DNA from: UBA9160 sp035489755
Lineage (GTDB): Bacteria; Myxococcota_A; UBA9160
Direction: 5' to 3'
Length of the DNA stretch: 64,000 nucleotides
NCBI GenBank assembly: GCA_035489755.1
Contig: DATGZK010000020.1
Coordinates: 61,031-125,030 of the forward strand
Position numbers and translations under genes: made by a program. The first letter of the stretch is position 1. The number at the start of each line of letters is the position of its first letter. The notes under the pieces were generated by a model that did no database searches, was not told the DNA's origin, and was given only the letters and a program-made list of their open reading frames with translations. This document shows positions 1-7,813 of this stretch, piece by piece.

Positions 1-155
1 CACTCGACGGCGGCAGCGACACCCATCGTGATCGCGTCCTCGTCGTAGGAGGCCACGGCCTTCTCGGGTCCACCCTCGCCGCGCGATCCGCCGATCAGCG
101 CAAGCGGGAGTCGCGTCACCGGCACATAGGCGCCATAGGAGGTAATCCCGATCAT
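1..155 (-). CDS. HMG-CoA synthase-like / thiolase-fold protein, N-terminal fragment
   Basis: Only the first 51 or so codons are inside the window. Translation from the ATG at 155 begins MIGITSYGAYVPVTRLPLAL and continues with an EKAVASYDEDAITM segment. This is the usual N-terminus of the hydroxymethylglutaryl-CoA synthase-like thiolase-fold proteins that often carry an OB domain and sit in CoA-thioester gene clusters. The start overlaps the stop of the upstream CoA-transferase by 4 bases (ATGA), so it is the fourth gene of the leftward operon that begins at 4696 and is probably translationally coupled. The catalytic residues are outside the window, so the reaction is not known. Confidence 0.8.
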   Translation of the reverse strand, partial: MIGITSYGAYVPVTRLPLALIGGSRGEGGPEKAVASYDEDAITMGVAAAVE

Positions 156-2590
156 GTCGCGATCCCATCCGCCACGAGCTTTGCTGCCTCCTGGCGCGAG
201 AGGCCGAGGATCTCGGTGAGGACGGACAGCGTGTCCGCTCCGAGGTCCGGACCTGGAGTCTTGAGCGCACCTGGACTCTCCGAGAGCCGGAATCCCGCAC
301 GCTCGAAGACGAGATCTCCAATTCGCGGGTGCGCGATTCGAACAAAGTGCTGACGGTGTGCGAGCTGGGGATCGCCGAGAAGATCGCGGAAGTTCTGTAC
401 GATGCCGGCCTCGACCCCCGCGGCTTGAAGCTCGCTCATCAGCGATTCTGTCTCCCGCTCGCGAGTGCATGAGGCGATCCGCAGGTCGAGCTCCTCCTGT
501 CGAGCGAGGCGGCCTGCGAGGGTCTTCAGGGTTGATTCGAGTGCCCATGGCGGGTTACCGAGGACAGCGGTCAGAGCCTGCCACGCGGAATCGTTGCGCA
601 CGCAGATCGCGATCCAGCGGTCGTCACCGCGACACGGATAGATGGCGTGAGGGACTGCTCGCCCGTCATGATTTCCAGCTCTGCATGGACTCGCACCCGT
701 TGCGCTGCACTGTACGACCGCCTCGCAAAGCGCATACACGCCTGCCTCGATCTGCGACACGTCGAGCTGCTGGCCACGGCCCGTTCTGCGGCGCTCGAGC
801 AACGCCGCGGCAAGTGCAGCCGCCGTGAAGCGCGGAGCGAGCGAATCGGTAATGGTCGCCCAGGGACCGTGTGCCTCGCGGTCGGGCCAACCGGTAAGGT
901 GATTGAAGCCGGCGATCGCCGAGCCTTGGCCACCGAATCCGGGGTACGTGCGCTGCGGTCCCGTCTGTCCAAAGAGGCTGCTCGAGACCATCACGAGGTC
1001 GGGCTTTTCCGCACGCAGGGCCTCGTAGTCGAGGCCGAGTCGCTCCATGACTCCGGGGGCAAAGTTCTCTACGACGGCGTCTGCCCAGCGCACAAGTCGT
1101 TTTACGAGGGCGACCGCTTCTGGGCGCGTCAGGTTGAGCGCGACGCTGCGCTTGTTCGGGTTGAGGAGGACGAATATGGGCGAGCCGTCAAGTCCCGTGC
1201 CTGGCGTTGCTTGCAGCAGCCGCAGAAAGTCTGGCCGCTCATGGGATTCCACTCGAATGACCGCGGCGCCTTGCTCAGCGAAGTAACGCGTCGCCACTGG
1301 GCCCGCCGCTCCCGCACCGAGCTCGAGGATCTTCGTTCCGGCGAAGGCCCCTGCGTCAGGTCTCGGATCCGCGTCCAGCGCGGAGGAACCTGTGCACTCG
1401 GCTGTGGCTCTCGGCGAGCCTGCGAGCCATTCCTGCGCAACCTCGACCTGGTGCTCGCCCAGACGTGGTGCCCGCCTTCGAACGCGCAGCTCGTGCGCAC
1501 TCGAACGGACAAAGAATGCCGGGAGCTCGATCCGGGCACTCTCGTCCGCGATCTCGAGCTCCGTGAAGAAGCTCCGGGAGCGAAGCTGTGGGTGGTCCAG
1601 CAGCTCGCGGGCATCGTTGCATGGCGCGAGGAGGATTCGCCGGCGCAGTGCTTCCGCGTAAAGCTCACGCATGGTTTTGGTGCGAAAGAACGCCCCGAAT
1701 GCCTCCTCGAGGCGGGCGAGCTCTGGGTCCGAAAGCGACCCCGGGTCGTATCGTGCCCAGTCCATCGCACGAAGCCATTCCGGGGCCATTCCACACTCTG
1801 CCATGCACTCGACCGTGGCGGCGAGATTCGCCGCGCGTGCACGGCCTCCACGCAGCCCGAAGGACACGAAGCCGTCCTTCGCAGGCCAGATCTCCCGCGT
1901 TCGGCCGGTCCGGGCGCCCGTGCGGCGGGGCAGCCGATTGTGGAGCGCATACTGACCCACCGCCGAGAGGAGTGTTCCGAGCTGGCACTCCTGCATCGAC
2001 ACATCCACAAACTCACCTCGGCCCGTCCGCTCCCGGTTCCAGAGGGCCATCACCACGGCGAGTGCCCCTTCCGCACAGGCGTGATAGTGCGAGGTGGGGA
2101 ACGTGCAGCGCAGGGGCGCCCGGTCGGGGTCCCCGGTCATTGCGGCATTTCCCCCCATCGCGACCACGACGAGATCGCTGCCCTGAAAGTGCGCGCGCGG
2201 ACCGGTTTGACCGAAGGGGGTGATGGCGCAGTAGACAAGACGCGGGTTTCGACGGCGAAGCTCCTCCGCGCCAAGCCCGACGGCATCAAGGGCGCCGGGG
2301 CTCGCCGTCTCGAGCAGAACGTCAGCGGCCTCCGCGAGCTTGAAGAAGTCGGCGCGACCGGCATCCCTTGCGAGATCAAGAACGATTCCGCGCTTGCTCG
2401 TATTGTAGGATGCCCAAAGCAGACTTCGCTCGGGTCCAGCTGCGCCGCCGCTGAACGGCCCGCTCCTCCGCGCTCGGTGGCCCCCCGGCGGTTCCACCTT
2501 GACGACGTCCGCACCGAGATCTCCAAGAATCTTCCCGGCAAGGAAACCCTGCTCGTCCGTCAGATCCAGGACTCGCACGCGCTCGAGCAT
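152..2590 (-). CDS. Tandem (double-domain) CaiB/BaiF family CoA-transferase
   Basis: An 812-residue protein made of two complete class III CoA-transferase units, about residues 1-390 and 415-812. Each starts with the family's N-terminal strand and GA-V-KVE/RVE motif (LGDLGADVVKVEPPGG; AEQGAAVIRVE) and has an ERTGRG/RRTGRG helix. Single family members are about 400 residues. The family moves CoA between acyl-CoA and a free acid through a catalytic Asp. In the second half that Asp is visible (ITDSLAP), but in the first half the aligned position is His (FPTSHYH), so the first unit may be structural. It lies 7 bases downstream of the SDR gene and overlaps the HMG-CoA synthase-like gene. Donor and acceptor are unknown. 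Confidence 0.88.
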   Translation of the reverse strand: MLERVRVLDLTDEQGFLAGKILGDLGADVVKVEPPGGHRARRSGPFSGGAAGPERSLLWASYNTSKRGIVLDLARDAGRADFFKLAEAADVLLETASPGALDAVGLGAEELRRRNPRLVYCAITPFGQTGPRAHFQGSDLVVVAMGGNAAMTGDPDRAPLRCTFPTSHYHACAEGALAVVMALWNRERTGRGEFVDVSMQECQLGTLLSAVGQYALHNRLPRRTGARTGRTREIWPAKDGFVSFGLRGGRARAANLAATVECMAECGMAPEWLRAMDWARYDPGSLSDPELARLEEAFGAFFRTKTMRELYAEALRRRILLAPCNDARELLDHPQLRSRSFFTELEIADESARIELPAFFVRSSAHELRVRRRAPRLGEHQVEVAQEWLAGSPRATAECTGSSALDADPRPDAGAFAGTKILELGAGAAGPVATRYFAEQGAAVIRVESHERPDFLRLLQATPGTGLDGSPIFVLLNPNKRSVALNLTRPEAVALVKRLVRWADAVVENFAPGVMERLGLDYEALRAEKPDLVMVSSSLFGQTGPQRTYPGFGGQGSAIAGFNHLTGWPDREAHGPWATITDSLAPRFTAAALAAALLERRRTGRGQQLDVSQIEAGVYALCEAVVQCSATGASPCRAGNHDGRAVPHAIYPCRGDDRWIAICVRNDSAWQALTAVLGNPPWALESTLKTLAGRLARQEELDLRIASCTRERETESLMSELQAAGVEAGIVQNFRDLLGDPQLAHRQHFVRIAHPRIGDLVFERAGFRLSESPGALKTPGPDLGADTLSVLTEILGLSRQEAAKLVADGIAT

Positions 2591-2597
2591 CGCGACC

Positions 2598-3512
2598 TCA
2601 GCCTCGAGGCTTTACGCCGCCGTAGAACGGGTAGGGCGCCTTCTGGATCCCGAGGGGCTCAAGGCGATTGCCAAGCTGGTTTTTGAAGTGCTGGCGGAGG
2701 TCTGCCAACGACCAACCGCCCGGCTTCACCATTCCAAAAGCGTACTTCGGCTGAGACAACAGCATCAATCGGTCAGCGCCGGTCCCGAACACCTGACCGG
2801 TGACGTATCCCGCGTCATCGCTGCACAGGTACACAACCATGACGCCATTTTGCGTCGGGTCGATGAATGGCATCTCCACAGCTTTGCCGTCCGGGCCTCG
2901 AAAGGTCGCGGACATTCGAGTCGTGCCGGCGGGTGAGATGGCATTGACGCGGATACCGTAAGCCGCAAGCTCGAGAGCCAGGGTGTAAGTCATCGAGGCG
3001 ATCGCACCCTTGGCCGCGGCATAGTTTGTCTGCCCGAAATTTCCCATGTGGGCTGCCGAGGTCGTCAGCACCAGGCTTCCGCCCGTGCCCTGCTCGCGCA
3101 TTCGCAGCGCCGCGGCCTGGGCGCACCAGAAGGTGCCCATGACGTGCACCCGCCAGACGTCGGTGAACTCCTCGTCACTCATCTTCAAGAACGAGCGATC
3201 ACGCATGATGCCTGCGTTTGCCACAAGCGCATCGATTCGTCCGAAGGTTCCTACGCACTGACCGACCATCTCCTCGCAGCCCTTGCGGTTGCCCACATCC
3301 GCGGTACTGGCCACAGCGCGGCCACCTTGGGTTGTGATTTCGGAAACGACCTTTGCCGCCTCGTCGCCGTCGACATCATTCACGACCACCGAGGCGCCCG
3401 CCCGCGCAAGGTGGAGGCAGTGTCCACGGCCGATGCCGCGTCCCCCGCCCGTTACGACAGCAGCCCGCCCCGCAAGGACCTGGCTTTCGTCCAAGGTGTC
3501 CTCCTTCCCCAC
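2598..3512 (-). CDS. Short-chain dehydrogenase/reductase (hydroxyacyl-CoA dehydrogenase-like)
   Basis: A 304-residue SDR with the NAD(P) motif TGGGRGIGRG at about 21-30, ANAG near residue 98 and the YAAAK active-site motif followed by GIRVNAISPAG. It resembles the SDR part of 17-beta-HSD4/MFE-type 3-hydroxyacyl-CoA dehydrogenases, with a longer C-terminal tail than usual (ends KAPYPFYGGVKPRG). The start is GTG at 3512, whose first base is the last base of the upstream stop (TAGTG), so it is translationally coupled to the CoA-transferase. It probably oxidises a hydroxyl on the CoA ester handled by this operon. The substrate is not shown. Confidence 0.85.
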   Translation of the reverse strand: MGKEDTLDESQVLAGRAAVVTGGGRGIGRGHCLHLARAGASVVVNDVDGDEAAKVVSEITTQGGRAVASTADVGNRKGCEEMVGQCVGTFGRIDALVANAGIMRDRSFLKMSDEEFTDVWRVHVMGTFWCAQAAALRMREQGTGGSLVLTTSAAHMGNFGQTNYAAAKGAIASMTYTLALELAAYGIRVNAISPAGTTRMSATFRGPDGKAVEMPFIDPTQNGVMVVYLCSDDAGYVTGQVFGTGADRLMLLSQPKYAFGMVKPGGWSLADLRQHFKNQLGNRLEPLGIQKAPYPFYGGVKPRG

Positions 3513-4696
3513 TAGGCGAGAGCCGACTGCGCACGCAGGTTCGCGAGCTCGGCTGGAGTGACGCCGATCTCGGTCAGAACCTCGTCCGTGTGCTCCCCGA
3601 GAACGGGAGCAAGTTGACGGACCTCACTCGGCGTGGAGCCGAAGCGTGCGACAGGGCCTGGAACGCGGATCAGCCCACACTTCGCATGCTCCATCTCGAG
3701 GAGGAGCCCGTTCGCGATTACCTGCGGATCCTCGTGGACCTGGCCTTGCATGCGGATGGGCGCGGCGGGAACGCCCTCGGCCGCAAGGCGTGCACAAATC
3801 GCTTCACTCTTTTCCTTGCGCGTCTCGAGCGCGACGAGGCTGGCGAGAGCGTCGATGTTTTCCATGCGCGTCGCGACGGATGAAAAGCGGGGATCGCTGG
3901 CGAGCTCGGGCTTGCCGAGCGCGCGGGCAAGGCCTTGGAATTCCGCGTCCGAGATCGTCAGAAGAGTGACGAAACCATCAGCGGTCGGGAAGGCACGCAG
4001 GATGCCGTGGAGGGGCGCTGGGGCTGTAGCACCCGGGCCAAGGTACGTGTGTTGCTGCATGCCATCGGGCCAGAGAAAGGCGATGGACGCATCGAGCATC
4101 GCGAGACGCACGTGTTGACCGCCGGCGCCGCGCTCGCGCGCGACGAGCGCGGCGCAGATCGCCTGGGCGGCGTGGATCGCGGTGACCTTGTCACAGACAA
4201 TGTTGCGCACCAGCTCCGGCCTTCCTGTTTTGGGGTCCGCCTGGGAAGCGGCCATTCCAGAGAGCGCCTGGATCACGATGTCATACACCCGGTGTTCCGC
4301 ATAGGGTCCAGCTTCACCGAAGCCGCTGATCGACACGTAGATGAGGTTCGGGGCCACCCGGCGCAGATCCGCTTCACCGATCCCCATCCGTTCGACGACT
4401 CCGGGGCGAAAGTTCTGGACGAAGACGTCCGATCCTGCGACCAGCCGCAAGAGCAGTGCGCGACCGCGCTCGTCCCGAAGGTTCAGCACCACCGACCGTT
4501 TGTTGCGATTGATCGTGTTGAAAATGGCGGAGAGGCCGCCGCGGGCGCAGCCGATGTGACGGATCAGATCGCCCTGACCCGGCGGCTCCACCTTAATCAC
4601 GTCCGCGCCTTGGTCGCCAAGGATTGCGGTCGCGAGTGGGCCAGACACCATGGTCGAAAGGTCAATCACTCGAATGCCGGCCAAGGGACCTGCCAT
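3512..4696 (-). CDS. CaiB/BaiF family CoA-transferase
   Basis: A 394-residue class III CoA-transferase of normal single-domain length. It shows the N-terminal GIRVIDLSTMVSGPLA segment, GADVIKVEPPGQGD, NRNKRSVVLNL and the catalytic Asp in IVCDKVTAIHAA. It is the first gene of a leftward operon: CoA-transferase, SDR, tandem CoA-transferase, HMG-CoA synthase-like protein. The ATG at 4696 is only 8 bases from a 17-bp operator-like repeat at 4705-4721, which suggests repression close to the transcription start. It probably activates a carboxylic acid to its CoA ester without ATP. Confidence 0.9.
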   Translation of the reverse strand: MAGPLAGIRVIDLSTMVSGPLATAILGDQGADVIKVEPPGQGDLIRHIGCARGGLSAIFNTINRNKRSVVLNLRDERGRALLLRLVAGSDVFVQNFRPGVVERMGIGEADLRRVAPNLIYVSISGFGEAGPYAEHRVYDIVIQALSGMAASQADPKTGRPELVRNIVCDKVTAIHAAQAICAALVARERGAGGQHVRLAMLDASIAFLWPDGMQQHTYLGPGATAPAPLHGILRAFPTADGFVTLLTISDAEFQGLARALGKPELASDPRFSSVATRMENIDALASLVALETRKEKSEAICARLAAEGVPAAPIRMQGQVHEDPQVIANGLLLEMEHAKCGLIRVPGPVARFGSTPSEVRQLAPVLGEHTDEVLTEIGVTPAELANLRAQSALA

Positions 4697-4704
4697 GGCC
4701 GCAT

Positions 4705-4721
4705 TCTAACACTCCGTCAGA
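4705..4721. promoter_or_regulatory. Operator-like 17-bp inverted repeat, site 1
   Basis: TCTAACA-CTC-CGTCAGA matches the window-wide consensus TCTGACG-N3-CGTCAGA at 12 of 14 arm positions. It lies 8 bases upstream of the CoA-transferase start at 4696. The role as a repressor site is inferred from recurrence at eight intergenic positions. Confidence 0.7.
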
Positions 4722-4898
4722 TTTATCGGAGTGCAAGCCCGCGCGCGCGATAACCTTTCCCTCTCGACGTGCCTTGACTGTGCCACGGCGCGCGGCACAC
4801 GGTCAACGGGGTAGACCTCGGCCGAGTTCGCGCGGCCTGGGGCCACGTCGAGGGCCGTCGGTGCAGGTGGCCGGTAGATATCGGGGTACGGGTTCCGC

Positions 4899-5078
4899 GT
4901 GAGGAAGTCGGGTGGGAGTCACGTCGTCTTCCTGCATGATGACCTAGAGGAAGCCCTCACGGTTCCAGCCCACAGGTCGATAAAACCCGTGTATGTCCGA
5001 AGACTCGTGAAGCTCATAGACAAGTTAGAGGAAGAAAAGGATGAGGAAGGGGATGCCGATGGCGACGATGAAAACTGA
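4899..5078 (+). pseudogene. HicA-like toxin remnant, N-terminally truncated
   Basis: This open frame reads GSHVVFLH, then LTVPAHRSIKPVYVRRLVK, matching the core and C-terminus of HicA-type mRNA interferases (GSH-x-F with the catalytic His, then a VP-H-x-KP turn). An in-frame stop at 4875-4877 leaves only seven codons before the GTG at 4899, so the N-terminal strand and helix of a normal 60-80 residue HicA are missing. It has an acidic tail (EEEKDEEGDADGDD) that overlaps the start of hicB. The base composition is less GC-rich than its surroundings. It is probably a decayed toxin, unless translation begins at an unusual codon. Confidence 0.6.
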
Positions 5079-5466
5079 ATATCCCGTTATCGTGCGACCT
5101 CTCGCAAAAGAAGACGGCGGCGGTTTTCTCGCTGAGTTCCCCGATCTACCCGGCTGCATCTCGGACGGCGAGTCCACCGAGGAAGCACTTCGCAACGCCA
5201 TGGAAGCCAAGGAAGCGTGGCTTGCGGCAATGCATGAGGCTGGCCGCAAGATCCCGGCGCCCGAAAGTCGCGGAGGCAAATGGGTTCAACGTGTGTCGAT
5301 CACCACCAAGCGCAGGCTCGAAGCCGCCGCACGGGACGAAGGCGTCAGCCTCAATGCGCTGGTGTCGGCTTTTATCGCCGAGAGTCTGGGCCGACGTGAA
5401 GGTGGCTCACGCCCGAGGATGCGCAGGCGACGTCGCGTTCGGCGCGCGGCTCGACGGAAAGCCTAG
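5059..5466 (+). CDS. HicB-family antitoxin with C-terminal RHH/Arc-like domain
   Basis: A 135-residue protein. The N-terminal HicB fold is seen in YPVIVRPLAKEDGGGFLAEF then PDLPGCISDGEST, with an EEALRNA helix. A C-terminal segment (VSITTKRRLEAAARDEGVSLNALVSAFIAESL) is a typical ribbon-helix-helix DNA-binding unit, followed by a very basic Arg-rich tail. The start at 5059 follows a GAGGAAGGGG ribosome site at 7-base spacing; an earlier ATG at 5041 is possible. HicB proteins neutralise HicA and repress their own operon. Here the upstream toxin looks truncated, so this may be a solitary or relict antitoxin. Confidence 0.8.
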   Translation: MATMKTEYPVIVRPLAKEDGGGFLAEFPDLPGCISDGESTEEALRNAMEAKEAWLAAMHEAGRKIPAPESRGGKWVQRVSITTKRRLEAAARDEGVSLNALVSAFIAESLGRREGGSRPRMRRRRRVRRAARRKA

Positions 5467-5522
5467 GTCGCGAATCGGTCGAGACATCGGGGTCCTAGGG
5501 TGAACTCAGTAATCCATGAGAG

Positions 5523-5798
5523 CTAGAGTGAGCCCACCGCGCGTCTCCGCACGTCGGCGTTAGGCCCGAGATATTCGAGGATCTCTTTAGGTCCTGCGGG
5601 ACCGAGTAGCCGGCATACCCTGTCGACATTCGCGCCATTTCCGAGTGCTCGAGTGGCCGCGGATCTTCGGAGTTCATGCAAGCCGATACGCTCGTGCGCG
5701 AGGCCGGCTCGACGGTACGCACGGCGCGTCGCAACCGAGAGACCGGCCGGCACCCAGGCGTTGCCGTGGCGCGCGACGAAGAGCGGCTTCTTCGCCGA
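5523..5798 (-). pseudogene. Tyrosine recombinase (integrase) C-terminal remnant
   Basis: A 92-codon frame bounded by stops reads PLFVARHGNAWVP, then IGLHELRRSAATRAL, then EILEYLGP. That matches the C-terminal catalytic domain of phage-type integrases: the HxLRR box and a Tyr in YLGP. The usual LLGH is LLGP here, and the first catalytic Arg and the whole N-terminal part are missing. It sits beside the hicAB patch, so the two probably mark an old insertion between catabolic operons. Confidence 0.55.
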
Positions 5799-5921
5799 TC
5801 ATCCTGCGATGAGGCTACAGGCGTACGCTTCTCGGCGCCCTCGATGGCACATAACTACGACACAAACGCTCGAAAACCAAGAGAGGCCCCGGAGTTGCTC
5901 GCGTTTTTAGCTATCGGGTCC

Positions 5922-5938
5922 GGCGACACACCGTCAGA
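5922..5938. promoter_or_regulatory. Operator-like inverted repeat, site 2 (weak left arm)
   Basis: GGCGACA-CAC-CGTCAGA matches the consensus at 10 of 14 arm positions; the right arm is perfect. It ends 14 bases before the ATG at 5953. The sequence from the right arm to the ATG is almost identical to that at site 3 upstream of the HyuB-like gene. Confidence 0.6.
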
Positions 5939-5952
5939 TTTGGCGGCCGGTC

Positions 5953-6753
5953 ATGCTAGGCTGGGGTGTGCACGTCCACGCCCTCTTCGACCTTACGGGC
6001 AAGACCGCGCTCGTTACGGGCGGCGGCCGCGGCATCGGGCGACACCTGGCAATCGGATTGGCGGAGGCTGGGGCGGATGTCTTTCTTGCCTCCCGCAAGC
6101 CGGCCCCGTGTGAGGAAACGGCGGCGCTCATCCGGGAGCGTACGGGCCGGCGAGCGGTGGCCCTCGAGGCCGACGTCTCCAAGCCGGACCAGGTAGAGGC
6201 ACTCGTGGACGCGGTCCTCGCGCAGGCTGCGCGGCTTGAGATCCTCGTGAACAACGCCGGTACCACCTGGGCCGCGCCGACCCTCGAGTATCCTCTCGCG
6301 GGCTGGGACCGCGTCTTCGACCTCAACGTCCGCGGCCTCTTCTTGCTCTCGCAACGCGCCGCCCGTCACATGAGAGACCACGGCGGAGGCAGCATCATCC
6401 ACATCGGATCCATTTCCGCATTCCGCGGTGCCCGAGAAGAGGACCAGCCGGTCGTGGCGTACCACGCCAGCAAGGGCGCAGTGCTGACACTGACCAAGGA
6501 CCTCGCCGTAAAACTCGCACCCCACCGGATCCGAGTGAATGCAATTGCGCCGGGGCCGTTTCTCACGGACATGATGAATCACATCCGGCAGGATCCGGAG
6601 AAGTTGCGCGCCTTCGAGGCGGGTATCCCGGTAGGACGCTGCGGTGGCGAGGATGACATCAAGGGTGCAGCCGTGTTCCTCGCGAGCGATGCCGCGGCAT
6701 TCGTTACGGGCCACACCTTGGTGGTCGATGGTGGCATGAGCGCGCGTGGCTGA
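5953..6753 (+). CDS. Short-chain dehydrogenase/reductase
   Basis: A 266-residue classical SDR. It has TGGGRGIG at residues 22-29, NNAGTTW near 98-104, a Ser then YHASK active site, and the C-terminal GHTLVVDGG typical of 3-oxoacyl-reductase/gluconate 5-dehydrogenase-like enzymes. The ATG at 5953 is supported by a GGCGG ribosome site and by the near-identical leader at 19955-19979. A GTG at 5968 is an alternative. The gene is alone on its strand, under operator site 2 and convergent with the cyclase gene. Its substrate is unknown; its location suggests a hydroxy or oxo acyl intermediate of the island. Confidence 0.87.
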   Translation: MLGWGVHVHALFDLTGKTALVTGGGRGIGRHLAIGLAEAGADVFLASRKPAPCEETAALIRERTGRRAVALEADVSKPDQVEALVDAVLAQAARLEILVNNAGTTWAAPTLEYPLAGWDRVFDLNVRGLFLLSQRAARHMRDHGGGSIIHIGSISAFRGAREEDQPVVAYHASKGAVLTLTKDLAVKLAPHRIRVNAIAPGPFLTDMMNHIRQDPEKLRAFEAGIPVGRCGGEDDIKGAAVFLASDAAAFVTGHTLVVDGGMSARG

Positions 6754-7684
6754 GGGTGGACCCGCCTAGAAGAGTGCAATGGGATTCACGGGGGAAGCGG
6801 TTCCAACGTAAGAGGACGAGAGGTGCGGCGCTGAGCAAGAATGCGCTGCGCTTTTCCTCCCTGCAGGCCACAGCGAGCGCTTCGAGGTCGAGGTTGTCGA
6901 GAAGCGACAGTCCCATCGCGACGATCCCTACGGTATGGATGGGGAGCCGGACATCATCGATGCCTGAGGGGTGGACGTCCGACACGCCGTCGCTCCCGAG
7001 GGCTGCGACGCCCCGCGCGTGAAGCCACGGCAGGCAGTCCGCGTGCAGCCCAGCGAGGTGCTCTCGCGGGTTCCAGTCACCGCGGGCAGCCACGAGCGCG
7101 AAGCGCCCGGTGCGCACAAGCAAGATATCGCCGCTCTCGACCTGGACGGCCGCTGCTCTCTCGGCCTGCTCGAGGTCCTCGGGATGTATGGGCTCACCCG
7201 GCTCTAACCACGGCTTGCCCTTCGCAGCAGGCACATCGAGGAGAACGCCACGCGACACGATCCCATGACGCAGCGCATCGACCGAGAGCTCGAGCGCACC
7301 ATGTGCAGTGACACGTTCCGAAGAGTAGCCGTTGTACAGCTTCCCCTCGTGGAAAATGTGGCAGAGCGCATCGAGATGGCTTGTCGCATAGCCATGTGAG
7401 GCGAGGGCGAAGTAGTCGCCACCCCAGCCCTCGCTATGCGTTCCGATCATGTGATGGGCGGCGGGCTGAGGGTTGGAGGGCGCGGGCTCGGTGGGGATCG
7501 GCCGCGCGCAGGAGACGACTCGCCCGGAGCGCACCAACGCTGCAGCCGCGGCGCGCTTTTCCGGTGTCACAAGATTCAGCGTGCCAAACTGATCCTGTTC
7601 GCCCCAGCGATGCCAGTTTGAGAGGACTTCATGAAAAGCGGCGACATCCTCGGCGCGGAGCGGCGATTGGTTCGGTCTCGACAT
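6704..7684 (-). CDS. Cyclase family protein (kynurenine formamidase-like fold), probable C-terminal frameshift
   Basis: This metal-dependent 'putative cyclase' family protein has the HLDALCHIF motif (HxDxxxH, metal ligands) and the GSDGVSD/H-x-PIH region. The reading frame ends in an odd tail (RESHCTLLGGSTL and so on) that overlaps the convergent SDR by 50 bases. If one base is removed from the G5 run at 6790-6794 (C5 on the coding strand), the frame reads FPVNPIALF and stops at 6766, the usual end of this family, and the overlap disappears. So there is a real frameshift or a sequencing error. Members hydrolyse amides or cyclise/open rings. The role here is unknown. Confidence 0.82.
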   Translation of the reverse strand: MSRPNQSPLRAEDVAAFHEVLSNWHRWGEQDQFGTLNLVTPEKRAAAAALVRSGRVVSCARPIPTEPAPSNPQPAAHHMIGTHSEGWGGDYFALASHGYATSHLDALCHIFHEGKLYNGYSSERVTAHGALELSVDALRHGIVSRGVLLDVPAAKGKPWLEPGEPIHPEDLEQAERAAAVQVESGDILLVRTGRFALVAARGDWNPREHLAGLHADCLPWLHARGVAALGSDGVSDVHPSGIDDVRLPIHTVGIVAMGLSLLDNLDLEALAVACREEKRSAFLLSAAPLVLLRWNRFPRESHCTLLGGSTLSHARSCHHRPPRCGP

Positions 7685-7705
7685 GGGCGCCTCCTCGACT
7701 TCGTA

Positions 7706-7722
7706 TCTCTCTCTCAGTCAGA
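7706..7722. promoter_or_regulatory. Possible degenerate operator upstream of cyclase gene
   Basis: TCTCTCT-CTC-AGTCAGA matches the island consensus at 10 of 14 arm positions and lies 21 bases upstream of the start at 7684. The left arm sits in a low-complexity TC run, so chance similarity is quite possible. Confidence 0.25.
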
Positions 7723-7813
7723 CCCTTGCACTCGCTGAGCCTGGCTAAGCGCACGGGGACTTCCAATGTCAGGCGTTTTGGCCTCCATCCTTTGTTTTTT
7801 TGAGAACCGCGCT

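Noticed and set aside
647..2686. Long open frame on the plus strand opposite the tandem CoA-transferase
   Set aside because: Its translation has no family features and is Arg/Pro-rich; the minus-strand frame has two clear CoA-transferase domains. It is a GC-rich shadow.
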